Below are positions 1 through 8,790 of a stretch of 64,000 bases of DNA, piece by piece (position 1 is the first letter of the stretch; every line of letters starts with the position of its first letter). The stretch comes from Flavobacterium sp. H122 (GTDB taxonomy: Bacteria > Bacteroidota > Bacteroidia > Flavobacteriales > Flavobacteriaceae): the NCBI RefSeq assembly GCF_004959765.1, contig NZ_SJZD01000007.1, forward strand, positions 1 through 64,000. The letters run 5' to 3'. The notes beneath the pieces are model-generated. The model was not told where the DNA came from. It saw only the letters and a list, made by a program, of their open reading frames with translations, and made no database searches. Both the position numbers and the translations under genes were made by a program.

Positions 1-375
1 TTTTCCTAAAACCGCTCCGCTGAAATCAATATCCTTGGCTGATATTACCAAAGCTACCTGCATAGGCACTTCGTTTGCGGCACGGAAGCTCTCGTGAAAA
101 TCGATGCAGAACGCTTTATCGAATTTTAATTCCTTCATTTTTGACATAGCGTCCCTGCGGAAAAACGTAATCTTCCCGTTCTTGGTTTGGGTACTGCTGA
201 TCATCCACTTCATAAAATCGACACTCTTGGTCGATTCGATAACAAGTCTGATATTACCTCCCTGAGCAATTGTCTGGGGTTTACCATTGTGATCTACTTC
301 CTGATGGATGTGTAAATCAAATTCCAATACATTATAGGTTTCCCCATCTAATTCTAATTTCGCTAAAAAAGACAT
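1..375 (-). CDS. tssD: Type VI secretion tube protein TssD (Hcp-like), 3' end cut by window edge
   Basis: My translation of the minus strand from the ATG at 375 gives 125 residues with no stop before the window edge, beginning MSFLAKLELDGETYNVLEFD. It is colinear with the complete tssD at 484-870: both start MSF-AKL, share a central KWM/EWM and FF-RD pattern, and end in an ISA-K-I strand. TssD subunits stack as the inner tube of the Bacteroidetes contractile type VI system and are themselves exported. Only the last few residues should be missing, judging from the 128-residue neighbour. The two copies have diverged considerably, so they are distinct paralogs and not a recent duplication. The assignment rests on similarity to the neighbour and to the known family pattern. 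Confidence 0.85.
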   Translation of the reverse strand, partial: MSFLAKLELDGETYNVLEFDLHIHQEVDHNGKPQTIAQGGNIRLVIESTKSVDFMKWMISSTQTKNGKITFFRRDAMSKMKELKFDKAFCIDFHESFRAANEVPMQVALVISAKDIDFSGAVLGK

Positions 376-418
376 GTTATTAAGGTTTTAAAGATTGTTT
401 GCTTATTAACTGCAACAA

Positions 419-443
419 GGGAGTAATTTGAGGTATTACTCCC
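419..443 (-). other. Intergenic hairpin between the two tssD genes
   Basis: A perfect 9-bp inverted repeat (GGGAGTAAT / ATTACTCCC, 7-nt loop) lies in the 108-bp gap between two co-directional tssD genes. It has no T-run on the minus strand, so it is not a standard intrinsic terminator. It could stabilise or process a shared mRNA, or weaken read-through. The role is inference. Confidence 0.5.
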
Positions 444-483
444 ATCATCACAGCTGCACAAATAAGTAATTATACTATAAAGA

Positions 484-870
484 TTATACCCACTCGTTTT
501 CGTAAACTCCAGTTCCCATCTCAATCTTTCTTGCTGAAATAGTGAACGTTTCTGTCAACGGGTTTCTACCTGTAGAATCGAAGTTTTCTTTGTGTTTAAC
601 CAAATAGCCTTCAGTGAATTTTAATTCTTTCAACGTAGCATCGCTGTCTCTTTTGAAGAATTTAACGCTTCCGTCTTTGCGCTCAAAACTGTTGGTCATC
701 CACTCAAATAATTCAGTAGAACCAGTTCCTTCAACAGTTACATCAATTTTACCTCCTCTTGTTACGGTAGAAGGACGTCCTGTTGCATCAGTTTCCTGAA
801 ACAAACCATAGTTTACACTCAATACATTGAACTCTTTTCCGCCAACGTTTAATTTTGCTTTAAATGACAT
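484..870 (-). CDS. tssD: Type VI secretion tube protein TssD (Hcp-like)
   Basis: A 128-residue protein with no signal peptide and the all-beta composition of Hcp-type tube subunits. Its start MSFKAKLNVGGKEFNVLS, the central TELFEWMTNS and FFKRDSDAT segments, and the C-terminal TFTISARKIEM strand match the Bacteroidetes TssD pattern and the paralog just downstream at 1-375. In type VI systems hexamers of this protein form the tube pushed into target cells, and some TssD proteins also act as chaperones for bound effectors. No other structural type VI gene (sheath, baseplate, ClpV) is visible here; the rest of the locus, if present, must lie left of the window or elsewhere. Two tube paralogs together suggest different cargo preferences (inference). 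Confidence 0.88.
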   Translation of the reverse strand: MSFKAKLNVGGKEFNVLSVNYGLFQETDATGRPSTVTRGGKIDVTVEGTGSTELFEWMTNSFERKDGSVKFFKRDSDATLKELKFTEGYLVKHKENFDSTGRNPLTETFTISARKIEMGTGVYENEWV

Positions 871-1332
871 AATAAAATATTTAAAAGATTAATAAAAATA
901 GAGACAGTATTATCCTTGTGCGTGACACTCTTTTCAGCATCCGCATTAAAAAATAAAAAAAATCATGGAATTTACACGGACAAATCCGCAATGGTACAGC
1001 TAAGAAGAAATACCGATTAAAAATCAAGTACTGTACACTTCAAAAAAAATGAATTCAAAAATCATAGTCTAAAAATTAAGGTTAAATAAATAATATACCG
1101 AGTAATAAAAATACATTACAATTGTAAGAATTTTATTTCAAATATAAAATACTTTTATAATATTTTTCTTAAATTTAATATTACCCTTCTTTTTAAGGGC
1201 ACTTCGTTTGGAGAAATTTATTTATTTGGCTCACTGCAACTTTTAAAAACATAATACAAGATTATATTTTAACCGAATTTTATATGCAGATTATTAAATA
1301 GAAAATCATATTTTTGGAATCCAAATCTATCC
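871..1332. other. 462-bp gene-free stretch
   Basis: Very AT-rich sequence between the divergent tssD (minus) and lipoprotein (plus) genes. It contains no convincing ORF. A possible -7 element TATTTTTG sits at 1309-1316 just before the lipoprotein gene, without a clear -33 partner. It presumably holds the promoters of both flanking transcripts; I see no RNA gene or strong hairpin. Confidence 0.5.
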
Positions 1333-1866
1333 ATGAATATGAAAACTAAAATCTTATCAATCAGTCTATTATTGAGCCTGTTATTTACATCATGTGATGT
1401 AGTTGACAATTTATTTACTTTTTACATTTCAGATGAGGCATCTTTTTCTGTCAACAGCGGACTGCCTGTCAATTCTCCGTTTGATGCTCCTACACCGGAT
1501 GTAACGACCAATTCGACTGCTGAATTTGAAAACAACAATACCAATGCCAATCTGGTTAAAGATGTAAAGTTAAAAGAGCTGCAACTAGCCATAACCAGTC
1601 CTGCTGATAAAACATTCAGTTTTTTAAAGGAAATCCATATTTATATATCAACTGATGATACAGATGAAATTGAATTGGCTTATCTAACTAATATTAATAC
1701 CACTGCAAATACACTGTATTTAATTTGCACTTCGGCAAAACTGGATAAATACATTAAAGCAAGTAGTTACAAATTAAGAACACAAATAACTACAAAGGAA
1801 ACTTTAATGCAAAAAGTTGATTTTAAAGCAAACATGAAATTCAGAATTACAGCTGATCCTTTATAA
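1333..1866 (+). CDS. Predicted lipoprotein of unknown function
   Basis: A 177-residue protein with a lysine-rich start, a hydrophobic stretch and a lipobox LLFTSC (cysteine about residue 21), so it is probably anchored in the outer or inner membrane after signal peptidase II cleavage. The mature part is rich in Thr, Asn and Ser and looks like a beta-sandwich. I do not recognise the family. It lies 32 bp upstream of the nrnA-like gene on the same strand and could be co-transcribed with it. A start two codons later (MKTKIL) is equally plausible. Function unknown. Confidence 0.75.
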   Translation: MNMKTKILSISLLLSLLFTSCDVVDNLFTFYISDEASFSVNSGLPVNSPFDAPTPDVTTNSTAEFENNNTNANLVKDVKLKELQLAITSPADKTFSFLKEIHIYISTDDTDEIELAYLTNINTTANTLYLICTSAKLDKYIKASSYKLRTQITTKETLMQKVDFKANMKFRITADPL

Positions 1867-1898
1867 TATAATAACACATACAATATCTTTCAACAAGC

Positions 1899-2909
1899 AT
1901 GATTAATGAAAATGAAATAGGAGAAATAAAAAATTTATTGGCTTCACCCAAAAAAATTGTTATAATACCGCATCGAAACCCGGATGGTGATGCTATGGGC
2001 TCTACTTTGGGCCTCTATCATTTTTTAATGCAGTCAGGACATGACTGCGTGGTAATTTCTCCTAATGAATTCCCTGATTTTTTAGCCTGGCTCCCGGCAT
2101 CTGATCAGATTTTAATTTACGAAAAAAACACTCAAATCTGCCAACAGAAACTTGAAGCCGCTGAACTTATTTTTACACTGGATTTTAATGCTTTACACAG
2201 AACAGGCGATTTAATGGGAAGTTTCTTGGCTACTTTAGACAAAACTTTCATAATGATAGACCATCATCAATTGCCTGATTCGTATGCAAAATACACGTAT
2301 TCAGATACTTTGATGAGCTCAACCTGTGAAATGGTATATCATTTTATTCAAAAGCTGGGCAAACCCGAATTAATCAACAAAACAGTTGCCACCTGTATTT
2401 ATACAGGATTGGTTACTGATACCGGATCTTTTAGATTTTCTTCTACCACAAGCACCACTCATGAAGTAGCTTCTGATTTAATAAAAAGAGGAATCAACAA
2501 TGCTTTGATTCACAACAATCTATTTGACACAAGCTCTTACAACAGATTGCAGCTTCTTGGAAAAGCATTGCAGAACATGAAGCTGATGCAGGATTACAAA
2601 ACATCTTATATTACGCTTTCTCAGGATGAATTAAATGCTTTTAACCATCAAAAAGGAGACACAGAAGGTTTTGTAAATTATGGTTTATCTATTGACGGTA
2701 TAGATTTTACTGCTATCTTTATCGAAAATAAAGAAGAAGGAATCATCAAAATTTCGTTCCGTTCACAAAATGGTTTTGATGTGAATAAGTTTGCCAGAAA
2801 TTATTTCAGCGGAGGCGGTCATATCAATGCTGCCGGAGGAAAATCAACAGAGTCATTAGACGAAACTGTAAATAAATTCGTTTCAATTGTAAAAGAAATC
2901 AGAAAATGA
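1899..2909 (+). CDS. nrnA: DHH/DHHA1 phosphoesterase, NrnA-like (nano-RNase / pAp phosphatase)
   Basis: A 336-residue cytoplasmic enzyme with the full DHH family layout: motif HRNPDGD at residues 25-31, the DHH signature at 121-123 (DHHQLPD), and a C-terminal DHHA1 domain with a GGGH-NAAGG substrate-binding motif. NrnA enzymes use two metal ions to degrade very short RNA oligomers and to dephosphorylate 3'-phosphoadenosine 5'-phosphate; some relatives act on cyclic dinucleotides or pApA, which cannot be excluded here. Length is typical of the family. The stop overlaps the start of gldI by 4 bp (ATGA), which suggests translational coupling. Confidence 0.9.
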   Translation: MINENEIGEIKNLLASPKKIVIIPHRNPDGDAMGSTLGLYHFLMQSGHDCVVISPNEFPDFLAWLPASDQILIYEKNTQICQQKLEAAELIFTLDFNALHRTGDLMGSFLATLDKTFIMIDHHQLPDSYAKYTYSDTLMSSTCEMVYHFIQKLGKPELINKTVATCIYTGLVTDTGSFRFSSTTSTTHEVASDLIKRGINNALIHNNLFDTSSYNRLQLLGKALQNMKLMQDYKTSYITLSQDELNAFNHQKGDTEGFVNYGLSIDGIDFTAIFIENKEEGIIKISFRSQNGFDVNKFARNYFSGGGHINAAGGKSTESLDETVNKFVSIVKEIRK

Positions 2910-3493
2910 AAATTATAAAACTTTTAAGTTTTGCCCTTCTTGGCATGAATTTGGTTACTTGTTGCAGTCAGAAGCAAGAGGCACGCAGACCAATTTCTCA
3001 TAAATCAGGTGAGTTTATGAAAGAATCTATAGAGCGTAACAAAAAATTAAATCAAAGCGAAGAACTGCTGATTGCAGCGATAATAAAAAAAGACACCGCA
3101 AACGATTACTTTGCTTCTACTAAAGGATATTGGTATTTTTACAACAAGAAAAATACAGTGGTACAACCTAAACCTGCTAAAGGTGATGTTGCCTTTTTTG
3201 ATTATGAAATAAAAGATCTAGCTGGAAAAATCATATACAACCAGGCCGAATTAAAACCACAGAATTATCTGGTTGACAAACAGGATTTTATGATGGGAAT
3301 TCAAGATGGTATCAAATTAATGCAGAAAGGAGAAAAGGTAACTTTCTTATTTCCTTCCCATCTGGCTTTTGGCTATCATGGTGACAACAATAAAATAGGT
3401 ACCAACAAACCATTGATGTGTATTGTTACCTTAAACGACATAAAAAAAGAATCTATTAACCCTGCATCCAGAGATGCAAAAAAGAGTAACTAA
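2906..3493 (+). CDS. gldI: Gliding motility lipoprotein GldI, FKBP-type peptidyl-prolyl isomerase
   Basis: A 195-residue protein with a lipoprotein signal ending LVTC (Cys 19) and an FKBP domain over about residues 85-180, with the usual KGDV-FFDYE opening and the LAFGYHG loop. GldI is a periplasmic lipoprotein needed for gliding in Flavobacterium, thought to help fold components of the gliding and type IX secretion machinery. It overlaps nrnA by 4 bp and is followed 18 bp later by another isomerase lipoprotein, giving a small folding-factor operon. The gldI name rests on lineage, length, lipobox and context; a generic FKBP lipoprotein would be the alternative. Confidence 0.82.
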   Translation: MKIIKLLSFALLGMNLVTCCSQKQEARRPISHKSGEFMKESIERNKKLNQSEELLIAAIIKKDTANDYFASTKGYWYFYNKKNTVVQPKPAKGDVAFFDYEIKDLAGKIIYNQAELKPQNYLVDKQDFMMGIQDGIKLMQKGEKVTFLFPSHLAFGYHGDNNKIGTNKPLMCIVTLNDIKKESINPASRDAKKSN

Positions 3494-3511
3494 AAACAAT
3501 TATTAACTAAA

Positions 3512-4624
3512 ATGAATAGAATGTTAAGTTTATTTTTGAGTTTTTTTTCATTATTATTTTCATCTTGTAATTCAACCAGTGCTGACAAAGTTGGTGAAGG
3601 TTTATTTGCTGAAATAGAAACTAACAAAGGAAAAATCCTTGTACAATTAGAGTTTGAAAAAACACCTATTACTGTTGCCAACTTCGTATCATTAGCAGAA
3701 GGCAAAAACACTATGGTAAGTGCAAAATACTCTGGAAAGCCTTTTTACAACGGACTAAAATTCCACCGAGTTATTGCTGATTTCATGATTCAGGGCGGGG
3801 ATCCTGACGGAAACGGAAGTGGCGGACCCGGCTACAAATTTAAAGATGAATTCAATCCTTCTTTAAAGCACACCGGCCCTGGTATTTTATCTATGGCAAA
3901 TGCAGGCCCAAATACTAACGGCAGTCAATTTTTCATTACGCATGCTGCACAACCACATTTAGATAATCGTCACACTGTTTTCGGCCATGTAGTAACCGGA
4001 ATGGAAATTGTCAACAAAATAGCTCAGAATGATAAAATTGTAAAAATTACAATTATCAGAAAAGGTGCTAAAGCTAAAAAGTTTGATGCTGCGAAAGTTT
4101 TCAAACAAAGCGTTGAAAATCAAGTTAAAGAGCAAAAGGAATTGGAAGCCAAAATGCTTAAAGCAAAAGCTGATAAAGTAGCATATTTTGCACAAAACAA
4201 AGCAACAGGAACAAAATCAGACACTGGTTTAATTTACACAATAGTATCTAAAGGCTCCGGACAAAAACCAGCTGCAGGCTCAACAATTTATGTTCACTAT
4301 GCAGGCTTCTTTGAAGATGGTACTTTATTTGATTCGAGCTACGAGGATGTAAGTAAAGCTTATGGAAAATGGGACGCCAACCGTGCCGCACAAAATGGGT
4401 ACAAACCTTTTCCTTTCCAGGCAGGAAAAAAAGAAGGATTAATCCCTGGATTCTTAGAAGGATTGGAAAAAATGAACATTGGAGATAAAGCCGTATTATA
4501 TATACCTTCAAATCTTGGTTATGGCGCTCAGGGTGCCGGAGGAGTTATCCCTCCTAATACAAATTTAGTTTTCGAACTGGAATTGTTAGACAAAATGCCA
4601 GGTGCTCCTGCTCATCAAAAATAA
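3512..4624 (+). CDS. Two-domain peptidyl-prolyl isomerase lipoprotein (cyclophilin + FKBP)
   Basis: A 370-residue exported protein: lipobox LFSSC at Cys 19, a cyclophilin domain about 30-185, a charged helical linker 190-230, and an FKBP domain 240-360. The cyclophilin part has the catalytic [13 protein letters not shown] segment (Arg 86, Gln 94), GSQFFIT at 137-143 and the HTVFG turn. The FKBP part has the VHYAG-F-DGT-FDSS and LGYG-IPPN-L-FE-EL patterns. Both domains speed cis-trans proline isomerisation, so this is probably a periplasmic folding catalyst. It follows gldI and ends at a clear terminator at 4633-4660. Confidence 0.9.
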   Translation: MNRMLSLFLSFFSLLFSSCNSTSADKVGEGLFAEIETNKGKILVQLEFEKTPITVANFVSLAEGKNTMVSAKYSGKPFYNGLKFHRVIADFMIQGGDPDGNGSGGPGYKFKDEFNPSLKHTGPGILSMANAGPNTNGSQFFITHAAQPHLDNRHTVFGHVVTGMEIVNKIAQNDKIVKITIIRKGAKAKKFDAAKVFKQSVENQVKEQKELEAKMLKAKADKVAYFAQNKATGTKSDTGLIYTIVSKGSGQKPAAGSTIYVHYAGFFEDGTLFDSSYEDVSKAYGKWDANRAAQNGYKPFPFQAGKKEGLIPGFLEGLEKMNIGDKAVLYIPSNLGYGAQGAGGVIPPNTNLVFELELLDKMPGAPAHQK

Positions 4625-4632
4625 ATACTATA

Positions 4633-4660
4633 AAATCCGGGTACAACAGCCCGGATTTTT
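4633..4660 (+). terminator. Intrinsic terminator after the isomerase operon
   Basis: A 9-bp stem AAATCCGGG / CCCGGATTT with an 8-nt loop runs into TTTTT, just after the stop at 4624. Confidence 0.85.
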
Positions 4661-4715
4661 ATTTCATAATTCCACCTCTCAATTCCAAAAAAGTTCTGAA
4701 GTAAATACTCAAAAA

Positions 4716-5351
4716 ATGCAAAACAGTATTTGTCCTCTTTGCCAAACCGAAAGTTCTCTTTTTCAAAATTATAAATTCAGATTGTATTACGAATGTCCAA
4801 ATTGTAAAGGAATTTTCATGGATTCCTCTCAATACATGAGTTTTGACAATGAGAAAAAGCATTATTCACACCACAATAACGATGTAAACGACAAAGGTTA
4901 TCAAAATTTTGTTTCTCCCATAACCAGTTCCATTTTAAAAGACTATACCCCAAAAGATAAAGGACTGGACTTTGGTGCTGGAACCGGTTCTGCAATTTCA
5001 AAAGTCTTAACCGATAATCAATACCAAATCAGTCAATACGATCCTTATTTCCATAATCACCCCAATCTTTTAGAAAATCAATACAACTATATTGCCTGCT
5101 GTGAAGTTGTGGAGCATTTTCATCATCCCGATAAAGAGTTTGAGTTATTAAAAAAACTGCTGTTTCCTGATGGAAAATTGTATATAATGACGCATTTATA
5201 CGATTCGGCTATAGATTTTGAAAATTGGTATTACAAGAATGACACAACTCATGTTTTCATGTATCAAAAAGAAACCATGCAATACATAAAATCAACTTTT
5301 GGTTTTACTGACGTACTTATAGAAAACAGACTGATTGTGTTTACTAAATAA
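4716..5351 (+). CDS. Class I SAM-dependent methyltransferase with N-terminal zinc ribbon
   Basis: Starting at the ATG at 4716 gives 211 residues. The longer reading frame from 4602 would begin inside the upstream gene and run through its terminator, so I rejected it. The N-terminus holds four cysteines (C6, C9, C27, C30), a likely zinc ribbon. A Rossmann-type SAM site LDFGAGTGSA follows, then a motif II/III region with CCEVVEHFHHPDKE. It looks like the family of methyltransferases with a leading zinc-binding segment; the substrate cannot be read from sequence. The gene stands alone between a terminator and the next gene 26 bp downstream. Confidence 0.82.
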   Translation: MQNSICPLCQTESSLFQNYKFRLYYECPNCKGIFMDSSQYMSFDNEKKHYSHHNNDVNDKGYQNFVSPITSSILKDYTPKDKGLDFGAGTGSAISKVLTDNQYQISQYDPYFHNHPNLLENQYNYIACCEVVEHFHHPDKEFELLKKLLFPDGKLYIMTHLYDSAIDFENWYYKNDTTHVFMYQKETMQYIKSTFGFTDVLIENRLIVFTK

Positions 5352-5377
5352 GATGTACATTTGCTAAAATTTTAAAG

Positions 5378-5782
5378 ATGCTAAATACAATTACCTATCA
5401 GGAATTTTTCAATACATTTAAAGAAAGTATAGAAAGTAAAACTTTTGCAAAATTGACTTTTGCCAAAACCATAGGCAAGCCTGAATTGCAGAATATTTAC
5501 GTTAGAACTTTTAACGAAAACGGCGAATTGAAATTATTAGTTACTTTTAAAATTTATAAAGAAGGGCTTCAGGAAATTGAAAAAACAATAACTATTGAAG
5601 AAGCTGAAGCAGAATTAATCCCTTACATCAACAATCCCTTCATGTCGGTTTTACTATTCACCACTGAAGCTGACATAACCATGAAATTGAATAAAAAAAG
5701 AGTGGCTACTATTACTGAGCAGCCACCAACTTTTAAAAATGCAGATCCAAATTTATTGGATTACTTCTCTAAGAAAAATTAA
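5378..5782 (+). CDS. Conserved small protein of unknown function
   Basis: A 134-residue cytoplasmic protein (no signal or membrane segment) with alternating beta strands and helices and a C-terminal LLDYFSKKN. I do not recognise a catalytic motif. It overlaps the convergent FAD oxidase gene by 4 bp at the stops. The reading frame is well formed and starts 26 bp after the methyltransferase gene on the same strand, so it is probably real and possibly co-transcribed. Function unknown. Confidence 0.7.
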   Translation: MLNTITYQEFFNTFKESIESKTFAKLTFAKTIGKPELQNIYVRTFNENGELKLLVTFKIYKEGLQEIEKTITIEEAEAELIPYINNPFMSVLLFTTEADITMKLNKKRVATITEQPPTFKNADPNLLDYFSKKN

Positions 5783-7182
5783 AACTTATCCGGTAAAATT
5801 TTTCCAGGATTCATAATATTATTAGGATCGAAAATATATTTGATTTGTTCCATTAATTCCAAATGCGCTTTTGAAAAAGCAATATCCATATAGTTTTTTT
5901 GAACCAATCCTATTCCGTGTTCCCCTGAAAGTGTTCCTTTCAGAGAAGTTGTCAATTCAAAAATCTCTCTGATTCCTTTAGGCACTTCCGTTTTCCAGTT
6001 CTCATCTGTCATTTCACCTTTCACAATATTCACGTGCAGGTTTCCATCTCCCGCATGTCCATAACAAACTGACTTAAAGCCATATTTATCACCAATATCT
6101 TTTATTCCTTTCAATAAAGCAGGCAATTCATAACGGGGTACCACTGTATCTTCTTCCTTGTAAACCGAATTTGCTTTCACAGCTTCAGCTACTCCCCTGC
6201 GCATTTTCCATAAAGCATTTTTCTGATCTTCAGTATCGGCAAAAAGGATTTCATCAATTTCGAACTGTTCCAGCACATTCATGATTTTTTCAGCTTCGAG
6301 CATCAAAACATCAGGATAATTTCCATCTACTTCAATTAACAAATGCGCCTGATGTTCCGGTTTTACCTCAACCGAAATACCATCAACATATTTCATGCTC
6401 CAGTCTATCGCATCACGCTCCATAAACTCCAATGCACTTGGCACTACTCCTGCTCTAAAAATTGCAGAAACAGCCTCACAGGCTTGTTCCGCTTTATAAA
6501 AAGGAACCAGCATTAATACATTATTACTGACTTTGGGCCATAATTTTAAAACAGCCTTGGTAACAACTCCTAAAGTTCCTTCACTGCCAACCATCAATTG
6601 GGTCAGGTTGTATCCCGTAGAATTTTTTAAAGTATTAGCACCTGTCCAGATAATTTCACCATTTGGTAAAACTACTTCTAAATTCAGAACATAATCTTTT
6701 GTCACACCATATTTTAAAGCTCTTGCTCCACCCGCATTTTCGGCAATATTTCCACCAATAAAACAACTTCCCATACTGCTTGGATCAACCGGATAAAAAA
6801 GACCTTTTTCTGCGACAGCTTCACGAAGTACTTGGGTTATAACCCCTGGTTCTGTTATCACTTGAAGGTTTTTTTCATCAATCTCAATAACTTTATTCAA
6901 ACGCTCAGTAGACAATCCTATTCCTTCCAATATACACAAAGCACCGCCGCTCAATCCTGTTTTCCCTCCTATAGGCACTACAGCAGTATAATATTCATTT
7001 GCCAGCTTCATTATTTGCGAAATTTCAGTTGCATTGGCGGGTTTCACAACCACCGATGGAGGAAAACTCAAGTCTTCTGTTTCATCATGACCATAGTTTT
7101 TAAGTGTCGCCTCATCAATAAAAACATAGTTTTCTCCTACTATTTTCTGAAGTTTTATATATAATTCCGAATTTATTTTCAT
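5779..7182 (-). CDS. FAD-linked oxidase, GlcD/D-lactate dehydrogenase type
   Basis: A 467-residue flavoprotein with the PCMH-type FAD-binding fold: PIGGKTGLSGG at about 70-80 and GGNIAENAGG-ALKYG in the centre. The C-terminal substrate half has GHAGDGNLHVN and LSGEHGIG, typical of FAD-linked oxidases with a metal-dependent 2-hydroxyacid site. Known relatives oxidise glycolate, D-lactate or D-2-hydroxyglutarate and pass electrons to a quinone or electron carrier. The exact substrate cannot be chosen from sequence. There is no glcE or glcF partner next to it, which argues against a standard glycolate oxidase complex. Confidence 0.88.
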   Translation of the reverse strand: MKINSELYIKLQKIVGENYVFIDEATLKNYGHDETEDLSFPPSVVVKPANATEISQIMKLANEYYTAVVPIGGKTGLSGGALCILEGIGLSTERLNKVIEIDEKNLQVITEPGVITQVLREAVAEKGLFYPVDPSSMGSCFIGGNIAENAGGARALKYGVTKDYVLNLEVVLPNGEIIWTGANTLKNSTGYNLTQLMVGSEGTLGVVTKAVLKLWPKVSNNVLMLVPFYKAEQACEAVSAIFRAGVVPSALEFMERDAIDWSMKYVDGISVEVKPEHQAHLLIEVDGNYPDVLMLEAEKIMNVLEQFEIDEILFADTEDQKNALWKMRRGVAEAVKANSVYKEEDTVVPRYELPALLKGIKDIGDKYGFKSVCYGHAGDGNLHVNIVKGEMTDENWKTEVPKGIREIFELTTSLKGTLSGEHGIGLVQKNYMDIAFSKAHLELMEQIKYIFDPNNIMNPGKILPDKF

Positions 7183-7381
7183 GACTGAATTTTTAAGTAA
7201 AATTAAGACTTATTACACACTAAACAACTTTATATCAATTATTTACATCAAAGCAAAAATCATAGCATTTAATTCATTAAAATCTTTTAAACTCGGATAA
7301 ATAATTATTTTTTTAACTTTTTTATTGCGTATTTAAAAATGTTTTATTACTTTCAGGTAACCAAATTTAACATTTTAACCT

Positions 7382-7600
7382 ATGAGTAGTATGTCTATCT
7401 ACATCCAGAGAAGACTAGAAAAAGCTAGTCTTAATCCTGATTTATTTAAAAGAGAATTAAATCAGTCAATAAAAATGCTTATTGCATCAGAAATTGATGA
7501 ATTAGCAGCATGGTTTGTTAATTTTACCAAAGACAAACCCCAATTAAAGAATCTCAAACCAGAAAAGGCCTATGAGCGAAATTTACTTATTAAGTATTAA
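7382..7600 (+). CDS. Small basic protein of unknown function
   Basis: A 72-residue protein, probably helical (IQRRLEKASLNPDLFKRELNQSIKMLIASEIDELAAWFV), with no signal peptide. Met 4 is an alternative start. It stands alone: 199 bp separate it from the oxidase gene, and a strong terminator follows at 7623-7647. A monocistronic helical small protein with its own terminator could be a regulator or inhibitor, but nothing identifies it. Function unknown. Confidence 0.6.
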   Translation: MSSMSIYIQRRLEKASLNPDLFKRELNQSIKMLIASEIDELAAWFVNFTKDKPQLKNLKPEKAYERNLLIKY

Positions 7601-7622
7601 TTGTACTATTTTTTGAGTGATT

Positions 7623-7647
7623 GAGGCAGCAAATACTGCCTCTTTCT
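7623..7647 (+). terminator. Intrinsic terminator after the 72-residue protein gene
   Basis: A perfect 7-bp stem GAGGCAG / CTGCCTC with a 6-nt loop is followed by a short T-rich tract. Confidence 0.75.
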
Positions 7648-7697
7648 ATTTATATTGGAAATGAATTTTATAAATTTGTTTCATCATTTCAATCAAA

Positions 7698-8780
7698 TTG
7701 GCAAAGAAACTGAACAAATCAGCATTAGAAGAAAAAGATGGTATCGAACAACCCGAAATCATCAGTGCAAAAGTTATATCCCAAATTCAGTCTTTCAGGA
7801 GAAAACAGCCAACCTCCGAAGAATTAACTGCTTCTATTCTTAAAGGTGATAAAATTGCCTTAAGCCGCGCCATTACATTAATTGAAAGCACTAATCCTGA
7901 TCATATTGAAAAAGGCAACCAGGTTATTCAGGGCTGTTTACCCTATGCGAATAAATCGGTTCGTATAGGTATCACAGGTGTCCCTGGTGTAGGAAAAAGC
8001 ACGTTTATTGAAGCCTTTGGCAAATACTTAACTACTTTGGGTAAAAAAGTTGCTGTTCTTGCTGTCGATCCAAGCAGCTCAATTTCACACGGAAGTATTT
8101 TAGGCGACAAAACCCGTATGGAAGAACTCGTCAAAGATGAAAATGCTTACATCCGCCCCAGTGCATCCGGAGAAAGCTTAGGCGGGGTTGCCAGAAAAAC
8201 CCGCGAAAGTATTATGCTTTGTGAAGCATGTGGTTTTGATACTATCCTGATTGAAACTGTTGGTGTAGGTCAAAGTGAAACTGCAGTTCACAGTATGGTT
8301 GACTTCTTTCTTTTATTAAATCTGGCCGGAGCGGGCGATGAACTTCAGGGAATTAAACGCGGTATCATGGAAATGGCCGATTTACTTGTTATCAACAAAG
8401 CAGACGGCGATAATATCACCAAAGCCAGATTAGCAAAAACCGAATACAACAGAGCTTTACATTTATTTCCAGAAAAAAATTCGGGATGGAATCCAAAAGT
8501 AACTACATGCAGCGCAATTGAAAAGGATGGCATTGACAATGTGTGGAATACTATTCAGGATTATTTTTCACTAACTAGAGAAAATGGTTATTTTGATATC
8601 AAAAGAGCTGATCAAAACCAATACTGGCTGCTGGAAACCATTAATGATCAATTAAAAAACCATTTCTACAACAACCCTGAAATACAAAAGCAATTGGAAA
8701 TCAACAAAAAAGCCGTGCAAAAAAATGAAATTTCACCTTTTGCAGCGGCTCAAATATTACTGAAAAATTATTTTAAATAA
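7698..8780 (+). CDS. meaB: Methylmalonyl-CoA mutase-associated GTPase MeaB (ArgK family)
   Basis: A 360-residue G3E-type GTPase. The Walker A GVPGVGKS lies at about 94-101, followed by VLAVDPSS, the switch segments GDKTRM and RPSASGESLGGVA, ETVGVGQSE and the base-recognition NKADGDN. MeaB protects and reloads adenosylcobalamin in methylmalonyl-CoA mutase, so it ties the cell to the B12 genes at 49-59 kb. The start is TTG at 7698; no ATG gives the same frame upstream of the conserved part, and the N-terminal about 40 residues are an extension relative to the shortest family members. The mutase genes are not in this window. Confidence 0.9.
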   Translation: MAKKLNKSALEEKDGIEQPEIISAKVISQIQSFRRKQPTSEELTASILKGDKIALSRAITLIESTNPDHIEKGNQVIQGCLPYANKSVRIGITGVPGVGKSTFIEAFGKYLTTLGKKVAVLAVDPSSSISHGSILGDKTRMEELVKDENAYIRPSASGESLGGVARKTRESIMLCEACGFDTILIETVGVGQSETAVHSMVDFFLLLNLAGAGDELQGIKRGIMEMADLLVINKADGDNITKARLAKTEYNRALHLFPEKNSGWNPKVTTCSAIEKDGIDNVWNTIQDYFSLTRENGYFDIKRADQNQYWLLETINDQLKNHFYNNPEIQKQLEINKKAVQKNEISPFAAAQILLKNYFK

Positions 8781-8790
8781 TCAATTTTAT

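Noticed and set aside
4602-4715. Longer N-terminus for the zinc-ribbon methyltransferase
   Set aside because: The segment runs through the end of the previous gene and its terminator; the ATG at 4716 directly precedes the cysteine motif.
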